From Eutreptiella sp. 'Long Island Sound 2002' (Eukaryota > Euglenozoa > Euglenophyceae > Eutreptiales > Eutreptiaceae): a DNA stretch of 64,000 bases. How positions within the stretch are numbered: the stretch's first letter is position 1; every line of letters starts with the position of its first letter. The translations under genes were made by a program, and so were the position numbers. The notes beneath the pieces are model-generated. The model was given only the letters and a program-made list of their open reading frames with translations, ran no database searches and was not told the origin of the DNA. Shown piece after piece: positions 33,746 to 43,418 of the stretch. The stretch covers positions 112,700,587 through 112,764,586 of the forward strand of contig OZ038382.1 of NCBI GenBank assembly GCA_964036045.1, in the 5' to 3' direction.

Positions 33746-35487
33746 GCCGCATCACTTTAATTGGTAGGACCTCGCTAAGTACATGAATGTTGTGCACCAG
33801 GGTGAAACTTAGACAACTTCTTTCACACACAAATAGAGCGGTTGAAACGTCGAAAAGGCTGGGGGGTCAAAAAGTTGTTATTTGCACCTCTTTTTTTTCA
33901 TGTTGTCCATTCTTTGCCCAAACCAAGAGTTTTCATGTTACCATACTTCTCTTTTGCCTACTATGTGCCCTGAACCACTGTCTTCATACTGATGCTTCGT
34001 GTGCAAGTACAATGTACTTGTACTTTCAACAACAATACACATGCATCTCTATTTCATTGCACAGGTATTGCTATTGCTTGCTGCGCATGTGTTCTTATGC
34101 ACTTGTATGAATCACACTCCCAAGCTCACGGTATGCACAGTTTCAGACAAAAAGCGAGCCAAAAGATCGCTTCAGGGGTAAAAGTCAATATACGATTTGC
34201 CACATGTGTAATTTTAACCTTACAACGATCCTTGGCTCGCTTTTTTTATTTCTTTTTTTTGATTGAGCATATGATGCTGTTAAGATCTTGAACGATTCTT
34301 GGCACGCTCTTGAGCTGTATGACTAATTGTCCATCTCTCTGAATGCGCCTTTTACCTTAGTATCTGTTCGACATTACATCCAATTGATATCCCCCCACAC
34401 CTTTTTGAGCAGTCACAGCTTTCACACTCACGGGTCTTCCTCTATTACCGAACTGCACATGTAGATTTCACATACACGGGTTTCAACCTAGCAGCAATCT
34501 TTGGTACACTTTTTTTGATATTATCACTATTTGCATTGCTTTCCGCGCGCTTGTTGTGAATTTTTCGTTCTTAGTTGGGGCATGCCGCTGTCGAAATGTG
34601 GATCAATCGTTTGGCACACTCCATTGCCCAAAGTGTGATTGTTGCCTCTTTCCAATTTCCTTTGTAGCTTTGATGCTATCATTCACAGGTGTATGCCACT
34701 CTGCTGCTACTCATGAAGAATTTCTTCCTGACTTCCTCAGTCTCATCGTATTTGTCGTTGCAAAATGGATGCAGTCCTTTTTAGAAAGTTCCTCCAAAAT
34801 CGAACGTATACCAACAAGGATTCATTCTTCCATGAAGCATATGTAGGCGGGGATACTCTTGAATCTGTCAAGTTTGGATCGGGGTTGTGCCTAGTTCATG
34901 TACTTTTCAACGAAGATAGTCCAATTGATTTGCAATGGTCACACTGTCCCGTGGGTGGGCTGGCTCATTCGGTTTTCATCGCCCGGAAAAATCTTTCTCC
35001 CCCTTTGTTTCCGACATGGTCAGCGTATTGATGCAACAAGTGCATCCAACCATCCGGTGACAACTGCTAGATGCTGAGGCAGAGGCAGTACAACTATTGT
35101 TGTGCAGTTCAGACTCTTGTTTCCTTCATGCGGTGTCGGAATAAATTGCGGGCTGCAAAAATTATCAAACCAAGCCATCCATTGTTGTGCCGCCATTCTG
35201 GACCACACTTTTGCTGCTGCACTTGGTGTTTGTGCGGATAGGGCACGAGTACTTATACAAAACTTGGTGAGCCAACTTTGGACGCACACTGCAACTCGTC
35301 CCACTAGGCTCATCAGCAGGTCTCGAAGCACTTGGTAAGCAGCGTTGATGCATGCAGCACCATAAATTTAAGCACTCATCGAGAAACACCCCAAACCATT
35401 GTTTAGTCTTATTACCAGCTCGCACCAGCCCCTGCTGTTGACGAAAATTGCCAACAGTCTTCCGTGTCCGGCTGACTGCCCGCAACC
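33746..35487. other. AT-richer sequence without a recognised gene
   Basis: Base composition drops clearly in GC compared with both flanks from about 33780 to 35100, with several T runs. TTGGC.CGCTTTTT near 34227, 34300 and 34503 is a loosely repeated word. No domain is seen in frames of 60-110 codons. It separates the putative RT continuation from the zinc knuckle at 36.2 kb and so may be an insertion in that LINE. Confidence 0.35.
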
Positions 35488-36036
35488 CTAAAGACATGTA
35501 CAAGGCGGCGTGCGCATATGCACAGCGGCGCCCTCAGCCGGGCCTGCTGTACTCATACTAGGTGAATTGGAGGCTTGTCCCCTCCTTACATGACCAGTGA
35601 GTATTTTGGTGTATATGGCTTGGACACTACTGGTTTGCATGCACAACGCATCACCTGTGCAGCTGGCCTTGAGGTCCACCTTGACCGCGCTCCCTCCGCT
35701 AAAGTGGGTACCATGGACCGTTGCCCCCGCATTTGTTGGCCAAGTGCACCATGGTTCAAAACGAGGAGCCCATACGGTACAGGGGACTCCGAGCTGGCGT
35801 AAGTAGTTATCGATTGGTGTCCCCTTAGAATGGGCCCATCCACTTGTTGCGCCCAAGGCCGTCCCTAGCAGCCTAATGTTCATTGGCTTGTGGCAAGAGG
35901 GTGCAGGAATAAGGCCTTGGGTCGGGGGGATAGAAACGTGAACCGCGTGCAAATGCATCCATCCAGGCCAGAACCAAAGTCCAGCCTTCGCCACAGCGGC
36001 CGTGACCGCTTCTGCGGGAGGCGCAGACTGAAACAA
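35488..36036 (-). other. Unassigned 182-codon minus-strand open frame
   Basis: The frame (first codon TTG, so the start is uncertain) has balanced amino-acid use with segments such as GLWFWPGWMHLHAVHVSIPP and a Ser/Gly/Val stretch. No low-complexity bias explains it, and no family is recognised. It could be an exon or a decayed element gene. Confidence 0.25.
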
Positions 36037-36125
36037 GTCATGTTATGTAAATGAAACAGGAAGTGAGGGGCGCAGGGTACTTAGCAGTAGCGGGGAGTTA
36101 ATTCCCCCCAAACCACGGCCTCCCG

Positions 36126-36642
36126 GTGGGTCATGTCCATCTCATGGGGGGTTGCGGGATGATTGTGGCTGTACAACATGACCTGGGTGCGGCCTCCGGC
36201 ACAACATGTCCCTTTTGTGGCGTCGTGCTATCTCTGCAGCACTATGTCTCCTATTGTCATATGGCACTGCTCTTTGCGTGTCTTTTTCCATTCTCGGTTG
36301 CCACTAGCCCTCTAGGACTTCTATCCATGATGGAGGGTCTCTATCGTTACAAGGCACCATATCCGCTTTCTGCATGGCCGCGAAATGTTCGGCATCCGCT
36401 TGGGTCCCGACCCATTTCGTGCCCCGTTGCCTTATCCCTACGCCCAGATAGGCCTCACGGGTGTGGTCACCCCCCGTGATGTTTCCTTCCTCCTTTCTCG
36501 TGGGATTACACGTAAGGCCTTGAGGCATGCGGTATCTTTCGTTATGAACGAGGTGGCCCTACACTGTGACCACACCTCTCTTACCTTGCCGCTGGTGCCA
36601 TGCTTTTCAACGTGCCACGACCAGCGTTATGTGTCTGTGTGA
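36126..36642 (+). pseudogene. LINE-type C-terminal zinc knuckle region
   Basis: The frame 36126-36479 contains TTCPFCGVVLSLQHYVSYC, spacing C-x2-C-x7-H-x4-C, the knuckle found after RT/RNase H at the end of many LINE ORF2 proteins (compare C-x2-C-x8-H-x4-C in the LINE at 52.8-55.1 kb). It is preceded by a HDLG segment as is usual for such termini. An overlapping frame (36385-36642) continues the coding-like sequence after a shift. It may be the C-terminus of the LINE whose middle part is amplified in the 18.4-33.7 kb array. Confidence 0.4.
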
Positions 36643-36663
36643 GTCGCATCAGTGGCTCCATTC

Positions 36664-36711
36664 TGCAATGTTACAGGTCCTGTTAGCTGCAATGTTACAG
36701 GTCCTGTTAGC
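36664..36711 (+). repeat. 24-bp perfect tandem duplication
   Basis: Two identical copies of a unit starting TGCAATGTTACAGGTCCTGT. The length is a multiple of three. Confidence 0.95.
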
Positions 36712-37270
36712 CATGATATTTTTCTCTGTCCATGTTTTGTTGGTAGTTATTGGCCATTGAGATCCAAGCACCTAGCGTTTACGCTTGCCGACACAGTATT
36801 GGTGGGTAGGGCAATATTGTCAGCCCCGATGCATGGACAATGCTACAACGCTCATTTGGGGCAGCCTGTCGGTTTTACCTCCATCGCCGTGGGATTGCTG
36901 CCGCCGGCTTTGGGTTTTGGGCTATGGCCATCCCGAGCGCTCCTTGGCTTTTTATTTGCTCAATGCAGTCCCTCCGATAGATGAACACATACGGGCCTCG
37001 TTCTCTCAAGCCTTGCGGCCAGCGGGGTGTCTGCCCCGTTTTTCATACACAGAACTGTGGGTCCGCCTTCGACTTGCACAATTGTGAGCATTATTTTTGT
37101 TTTGCCTTGGCATTTGAGGCCTGCCTCGTGTGCCTGTTTTGTGCTGCTCTTGTCACGCCCAGCGGAGCCAAAGGGTTCCAGATACTTGGGAATTCTAGAA
37201 GGCGGCTCGCCTCTACTAACTCATAGCGATTGAAAGGCACTGGTTTGCACTGAGTTGGGCGGGGGCCTCC
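36712..37270. other. No gene recognised
   Basis: Frames here include a Cys-rich reading (about 36981-37226) but no clear metal-binding pattern. Possibly the tail of the preceding relic. Confidence 0.3.
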
Positions 37271-38143
37271 ATGCGACCGCTCGACCTAGGTTCCAGCCCT
37301 GGGCTGGGTCCGCCGCTGGGGTACCCACGGTTCGGCGAGTGCGTGGGTTTGGAGACTACACTGAGCCTAATTCACCCCATGCCTGGGATGAACAAGGCTG
37401 GTCTGGTTTGTGATCAGTATCACAATCAGTTAGGTGGATACATCGAGAGTGGGCACCCTGTCCTGGCTACCAGCTGGCACGGGGCCTTGCGGTGACCGCC
37501 GGCAGCTCCTGCCCCCCCCCCCCCCCCCAACCCGCAACCCCTTCCTCCCAACCTGCCTGTGCCTCGCCCACTGAGTGCCAGCCTTGAGCAGGGGCCTGAT
37601 GGTGGCGAGATGGATAATGCCACGGAATGTAGGCCAGCTGTTGTGGCCCACAAAACACGGCCAAACAAGAACAATGGAGCCACAAGGAGAAAGCTGGGTT
37701 TTTTTTTTTTGCATCAGCTGTGAGAACTGCCGCACATTGCTGCAGATGCACACCAGGACGTGCATGTGTGGAGCGCTCTTTGACCTGCGTGTGGCCTCCT
37801 CACGCCTGATTGCCCGTGCCTGTGACAGTCGCAGAGATTGCGTCAGGAACTCGTGCAAATGGGCCAAAAGGAGGGCTGGACGACGACAACCCCCACCCCC
37901 ACCCCCAAGAGAAGACCCTCCAATGACACCCCCAAGAGAAGGCCCTCCCAGGCCCGTCCGCGGGTTGTGACTGCCCTCAAGCACGACACGAAGGGCAAGG
38001 CCACAAGCACCAGCGCTCCACCCGCGCAGAGGGCCCCCTCAAAGGCCGGCAGGGCCTCGGCATCGATGGCGTCCGGCGGGGCACCGCTGGCTCGCAGTGC
38101 AGACCCCTCTGATGACGATGACGAGGTCGGCCCCGCTTCCTGA
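37271..38143 (+). pseudogene. Cys-rich relic with basic Pro/Thr and acidic tail
   Basis: Successive plus-strand frames look protein-coding but are broken by a 16-C run (about 37515) and a 12-T run (about 37694). At 37700-37790 one frame reads CISCENCRTLLQMHTRTCMC, a CxxCxxC...CxC cluster. Frame 37838-38143 continues with a basic Pro/Thr/Lys-rich tail ending in an acidic DPSDDDDEVGPAS and TGA. An earlier part reads DQYHNQLGG near 37411, faintly like the piggyBac YN--MGGVD signature, so a transposase with a Cys-rich end is one possibility. I do not regard that as established. Confidence 0.3.
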
Positions 38144-38652
38144 CCTCCCACACCAGGCCTTAGGCCGTGCCTGCGTGCCTTCCCTCGGTGCCCCCAGACC
38201 ACGATTTTTGGGGACATACAGCGCACCTGCGACCAGTGCTACGTAGGTCACACAACACCCCCCCCCTTTCCATTTCTGGCCCAGCATCGCATCAAAGCGC
38301 ATGCGCACCAACGACACACTACACAGTGAGGCAGGGAAAGCTGCACAAATTGTTGCCTCACTTCAGATGTGACAGCATCAGAGCACCGGTGGGGGGCGCC
38401 CTGGGTTTGGGTACGCGATCCCCGCCCCCCCAGCACCACCAAAAGGAAGGACGGTGTGGGTTAAACGCGTGGCGATTCAGGGGGTGACTGGGTCGCCGGT
38501 GCAAGTCCGTTGAGTCATAGCTGGTCAACTGAGTGATCTCTGTACGACAATCCAGCCCCCTGGGCGATTTTGTTTTTCAGCACAGCGTTTGGGTCGGACA
38601 ATGGATGTGGTGAGTGCGACAGGCTACCAACAGGCGGTATTTCTGTGGGGGA
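38144..38652. other. No gene recognised
   Basis: Short frames only. GGTGCAAGTCCGTTGAGTCA near 38499 resembles a word near 13012, so this flank may belong with the dispersed repeat that follows. Confidence 0.35.
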
Positions 38653-38883
38653 CAAGTTCTGTTGCACAAATTCTGTGCGAAAATTTTGTCTATTGGTTTT
38701 CCACCGGTTATACGGATTTTGTGTGGCATATTTTGGTCATTTCTCCGGGTCAGTGTTCCATATTGAGATGTGCAGATTTGTTGGTTGGTTGCTCCAGACT
38801 GTTTGTTGGGGGAATGCCTTGGGGCTGCTGTTGAGCTGAAAAGGACCCCCCCCCCCCAACAAACCCAGACACCACCCAATGCA
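38653..38883 (+). repeat. Dispersed repeat, copy B
   Basis: Counterpart of 16751-16969; ends in a C run of 12 or more and CAACAAACCCAGAC. The satellite leader starts about 20 bp further on. Confidence 0.7.
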
Positions 38884-38949
38884 GTAAACGACCCTACCGC
38901 AAAGAAAGAATTACCAATGTTACTGAAAATGCATGCCTGTAGGCGTTGT

Positions 38950-41900
38950 GCCCAACTATGGGCCACTTCTGATTTTTTCCCCGCGCTTGGCGTTAGGGAC
39001 CCCCGAGAATGCAGGGGTGACGTAGCACTTCTGCCCTATTCTGGCCCCTGAGAAGGCAGGGGTGACGTAGCCACAGGGTGGTCCTTTAGGACCAATATTT
39101 GTTTTGTGTTAAGCACGGCCCTTAAGGACCCCCCAGTATGGGATTTTTTCGAGGAGCCCGGTGCGGGCCAGTTTTGAACCCCTTTTTGGGGACATCCGAG
39201 GACGTAGGGTTTACTTAGCACTTCCGCCCACTTGTGGGCCACCTTTGACTTTGTCCCCTTGTTTGGGGACCCCTGAGAACGGAGGCGTGATGTAGCATTT
39301 CCGCCCTTTTGTGGACCACTTTTGTTTCCGTCCCCTTGTGCAGGGGACCCCGGAGAACGCAAGGGTGGCATACCACTTCCGCCCACTTGTGGGCCACCTT
39401 TGACTTTGTCCGCTTGTTTTGGGCACCCCCGAGAACGTAGGGGTGATGTAGCACTTCCGCCCTTTTGTGGGCCACCCCCAAGGGGACGTAAGGGGAGGTT
39501 GTGCCCCCCCCCCCCCCACCCCAAATCGCCCCACCTGGACCCCCCCCCCCAATTCGCCCCGCCTGAACCCCCCAACCGACCGTCCCGGAGCCCCCCCCCC
39601 AAGCCCCTCCTGGACCCCCCCCCCATTCGCCCCTCCTTAACCCCCCCCTCCCATGCCCCGCCCCGCCCCCCCCCCCCCCCCCCCACCCCCGGGGCCTGCG
39701 GCCAACAATTAGTTGGGGGGGTAGTTGGCGTCCAGAACCGAGGGGTCGCCCCCCCTGGGGGGCCACCTTTGACTTTGTCCCCTTGTTTTCGGACACCCGA
39801 GAACGAAAGGGTGGCATACCACTTCCACCCACTTGTGGGCCACCTTTGACTTTGTCCCCTTGTTTGGGGATCCTGGAGAACGCAGGGGTCATGTAGCCTT
39901 TGTGCCCTTTTGTGGGCCACTTTTGTTTCCGTCCCCTACTGTAGGGGACAACCGAGAACTCAGGGGTGATGTAGCTATTCCGCCCACTTGTCGGCTACCT
40001 TTAACTTTGTCACGTTGTTTCGGGACCCCCGAGAACGCAGCGGTGACGTGGCACTTCCGCCTTTTTGTGGGCCACTTTTCTTTCATTCCCCTTCTGTAGG
40101 GGACCCCGAGAACCGAGGGGTGATGTCGCACTTCCGCCCACTTGTGGGCCCCCTTTGACTTTATTACCTTGTTTCGGGACCCCGGAGAACGCAGGGGTGA
40201 TGTAGCACTTCCGCCTTTTTCCGGGCCACTTTTGTTTCCGTCCCTTTGTTGGGGGACCCCTGAGAACACAGGGGTGATGTAGCACTTCTGTCCACTTATG
40301 GGCCAGCTTTGACTTTGTCCCCTTGTTTGCGGACCCCCGAGAACGCAGGCGTGATGTAGCACTTGCGTCTTTATTTGGGCCACGTTTGTTTCCGTTGTCT
40401 TCTGTAGGGGACCCCCGAGAACGCAGGGGTGACACAGCACTTCTACCTACTTCTGGGCCACCTTTGATGTTGTCCCCTTGTTTGGGGAGACGTGAGAACG
40501 CAGGGGTGATGCAGCACTCCCGTCCACTTGTGGGCTACCTTTAACTTTGTCCCCTTATTCGGGGACCTCTGAGATCGCAGGGGTGACGTGGCCCTTTCGA
40601 CTTTTATTGTCCGCTTTTATTTTCGTTTCCTTTTCTGGGGAACCTGGAGAATGCAAAGGTGTTGTGGCACTGCCATTCACCTGTTGGCCACCTTTCACTT
40701 TGTCCCCTTGATTGGGGACCCCTGAGAACGTACGAGTGACGTACCACTTCCCCCCACTTCTGGGCCACCTTTGACTTTGCCCCTTGGTTTGGGCACCCCC
40801 GAGAACTTAGGGGTGATTTATCACTTCCGCCCTTTAGGGGCCCCTTTTGTTTCTGTCCCCTTCTTTGGGGACCCCCGAGAACGCAAGGGTGATGTATTGG
40901 TGCCGTTCACCTGTGGGCCACCTTTGACTTTGTCCCCTTGTTTGGGGTCCCCCATGAACGCATGGGTGATGTAGCACTTCCGCTTTTTTTTTGGGCCACG
41001 TTTGTTTCGGTCCTCTTCTGAAGGGGACCCCCGAGCACACAGGGGTGACACAGCACTTCTGCCCACTTGTGGGCCATCTTTGTTTCCCTCCTCTTTTGTA
41101 GGGGACCCCCAAGAATGCAGAGGTGATGTAGCACTTCCGCCCATTTGTGGACCTCCTTTGACTTTGACCCCTTTTTTGGGAACGCCCGGGAACTTAGGGT
41201 GACCTAGCACTTCTGCCTTTTTCGGGCCAAGTTTGTTTCCGTGCCCTTGTGTAGGGGACCCCCGAGAACGCAGGGGTGATGTAGCACTTCTGCCCACTTG
41301 TGGGCCACGTTTGACTTTGTCCTCTTGTTTTGGAGACCCCCGACAACGTAGGGGCGATGTAGCATTTCCACCCTTTTGTGGGCTATTTTTGACATTGTCC
41401 ATTTGTTTGGGAACGCCTCGAGAAAGCAGGGGTGCTGTCGCACTTTCGCCCTTTTGTAGGCTACCTTTGATTTGTCCCCCTATTTGGGGACCCTGAGATG
41501 GCAGGGGTGATGTAGCACTTCCGCCCACTTGTGGGCCCCTTTTGTTTCCGTCCCCTTTTGTACGGGATTCCAGAGAACGCAGGTTGACGTAGCACGTGTG
41601 CCCACTTGTGGGCCACCTTTGACCTTGTCCCCTTGTTTGGTTGTTTGGGGAGCCCGGACAACGCAGGGGTGACGTGGTAGTTCCGCCCTTTTGTGGCGCA
41701 CGTTGGTTTCCGTCCCCTTTTCTAGGGGTACCCTGAGAACGCAGGGAGAACGAGGGGTAATGTAGCAGTTCCGCGCTTTTCCGGGCCATCTTTGATTTTG
41801 TCCCCTTGTTTGGGGACCCCTAAGAACGCAGGAGTAACGTGGCACTTCCGCTCTTTTGTCGGCCAGTTTTGTTTCCGACCCCTTTCCTGGGGGACCCCCG

Positions 41901-42806
41901 AGAATGCGGGGGTGATGTAGCACTTCCGCGCTTTTGTGGGCCACCTTTGACTTTGTCCCGTTGTCTGGCGACCCCCATGAACACAGGGGTGACGTGGCAC
42001 TTCCGCCCACTTGTGGGCCACCTTTGACTTTGTCCCCTTGATTGGGGACCCCCGAGAACACACGGTTGATGTAGCATTTCCGCCTTTTTGTGGGCCACAT
42101 TTGGTTCCGTCCCTTTGTGTAGGGGACCCCCGAGAACGCAGCGCGATGTAGCACTTGTGCTCCTTTGTGGGCCACCTTTGACTTTGTCCCCTTGTTTTGG
42201 CACCCCCAGAATGCAGGGCTTAGTTGTGGGCCATCTTTGATCTTGTCCCCTCTTCTGTAGGGGACCCCTGAGAACGGAAGGGTGGCGTAGCACTTCCGCC
42301 CAATTGTGGGCCACTTTTATTTTTGTCTCCTTCTGTAGGGGACCCGTGAGAACGCAGGGGTGACGTAGCACTTCCGCCCACTTGTGGGCCACATTTAACT
42401 TTGTCCCCTTGTTTGACAACTCGTGGGAACACAAGGGTGATGTAGCACTTCTGCCTTTTTGTTGGCCCCGTTTGTTTCCGTCCCCTTTTCCAGGGGGCCT
42501 GCGAGAACACAGGCACTTCTGCCGTTTGATGGGCCATATTTGACTTTGTCCCCATGTGTTGGGATCCCCGACAAACCAGGGGTGATGTAGCACTCCACCT
42601 TTGACTTTGTCTGCTTGTTTGGGGACCATCGAGAGCGCAGGGGTGATGTAGTTTTTCCGCTCTTTTGTGGGCACCTTTTGTTTCTGTCCCCTTCTGTAGG
42701 GGGACCCCCGAGAACGTAGGGGTGATGTCGCTTTTCTGCTTAGGTGTGGGCCACCTTTGACTTTGTCCCCTTGGTTGGGGACCCCTGAGAACGCAGGGGT
42801 GATGTA
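38950..42806 (+). repeat. 77/78-bp satellite array, segment 1
   Basis: Two monomer types interleave. Type A (77 bp): GCCCACTTGTGGGCCACCTT, then TGACTTTGTCCCC-TTGTTT, then GGGGACCCCCGAGAACGCAG, then GGGTGATGTAGCACTTCC. Type B (78 bp) has GCCCTTTTGTGGGCC, TTTTGTTTCCGTCCCC and TTCTGTA before GGGGAC. Both keep the GTCCCC/GGGGAC stem. Monomers here are fairly diverged (many 1-3 base differences, occasional deletions). The segment starts with an atypical variant that carries the GGTCCTTTAGGACC palindrome (39080) shared with 13.3 kb. Confidence 0.95.
39490..39720 (+). repeat. C-rich block inside the array
   Basis: Eight C runs of 7-20 bases are separated by short words. ACCCCAAATCGCCCCACCTG followed by GACCCCC closely matches ACCCCAAATCGCCCCACTTG + GACCCCC in the 2.9-kb array unit (about 19385). 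The monomer pattern resumes at about 39745 (GGGGCCACCTTTGACTTTG), so this is an insertion or gene-conversion patch. Confidence 0.7.
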
Positions 42807-43418
42807 CCCCCCCCCCCCTCTTGCAAACCCCCCCCTTGCAATCCCCCCCCCCTTGGGAGACCGTCACTTCCATGTTTTTCTAGTTAACATGTATTGTGCT
42901 GTGTTGTGTTGCACATCTGCTTTACGCATGGCTTTGCATTGATTTCCCGTTACGTCAAATGAAGCACATGTGTGTCTTCTGTGATATTCTCGCTCCAAAG
43001 GTCAGCCTCCAGACGGATTGGTGTGGCTGTGCAAGCGGGCGCTAAAGCAGCAGGCAAACTAGCCCCGCACGCCATTGCCTCCTCCTCATCAGCCAGTGCA
43101 ACACACGGCGTCCCTGTCGTGCAAACTGAGCATGTGCAACAATTCAAAGTGTGTTATTCTCGTACCCAGAAGTTCTTTACCGTTCTTTTGGATCGTCAAT
43201 AACATTTGTGTTGCATGAAACACATTGGCACCGCATCAACGCAAAAGTTGCTTCACACGTGTTCTCTTTTCTTGCATCCGTGGAGGGTACCACATTTTGC
43301 CTTGAAATACCATTGCAACCCCCCCCCCCCCCGGGAGACCGTCACTTGGCGACCATCCCCACCCCCTACCTGGGAGACCGTGGCGCGCCAACCCGGGAGT
43401 TTGCAAGGGGGGGGCAGG
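42807..43418. mobile_element. 612-bp MITE-like insertion with C-rich inverted ends
   Basis: The monomer word GATGTAGCACTT is split: GATGTA (to 42806) on the left and GTAGCACTT (from 43419) on the right, giving a 3-bp GTA duplication. The left end is a 14-C run then TCTTGCAAACCCC. The right end, inverted, is CCTGCCCCCCCCTTGCAAAC, so the ends are imperfect terminal inverted repeats sharing CTTGCAAAC. GGGAGACCGT(C/G) occurs once near the left and twice near the right end. The interior (42880-43310) is unlike the satellite. A 3-bp duplication would suit CACTA-, PIF- or other DNA transposons; no superfamily is assigned. Confidence 0.6.
42972..43202 (+). other. Open frame inside the MITE-like element
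   Basis: A 76-codon frame (first codon GTG) with an Ala/Ser-rich middle. It could be a captured gene fragment; no family is recognised. Confidence 0.2.

Noticed and set aside
37400-37800. piggyBac transposase at 37.3-38.1 kb
   Set aside because: Only a YHNQLGG resemblance and a Cys cluster; catalytic regions are not visible, so it is annotated as an unidentified Cys-rich relic.
39240-42800. Hammerhead-type self-cleaving ribozyme in the satellite
   Set aside because: The CTGANGA and GAAA core motifs are not present in the monomer; GTGATGTAG only superficially resembles them.
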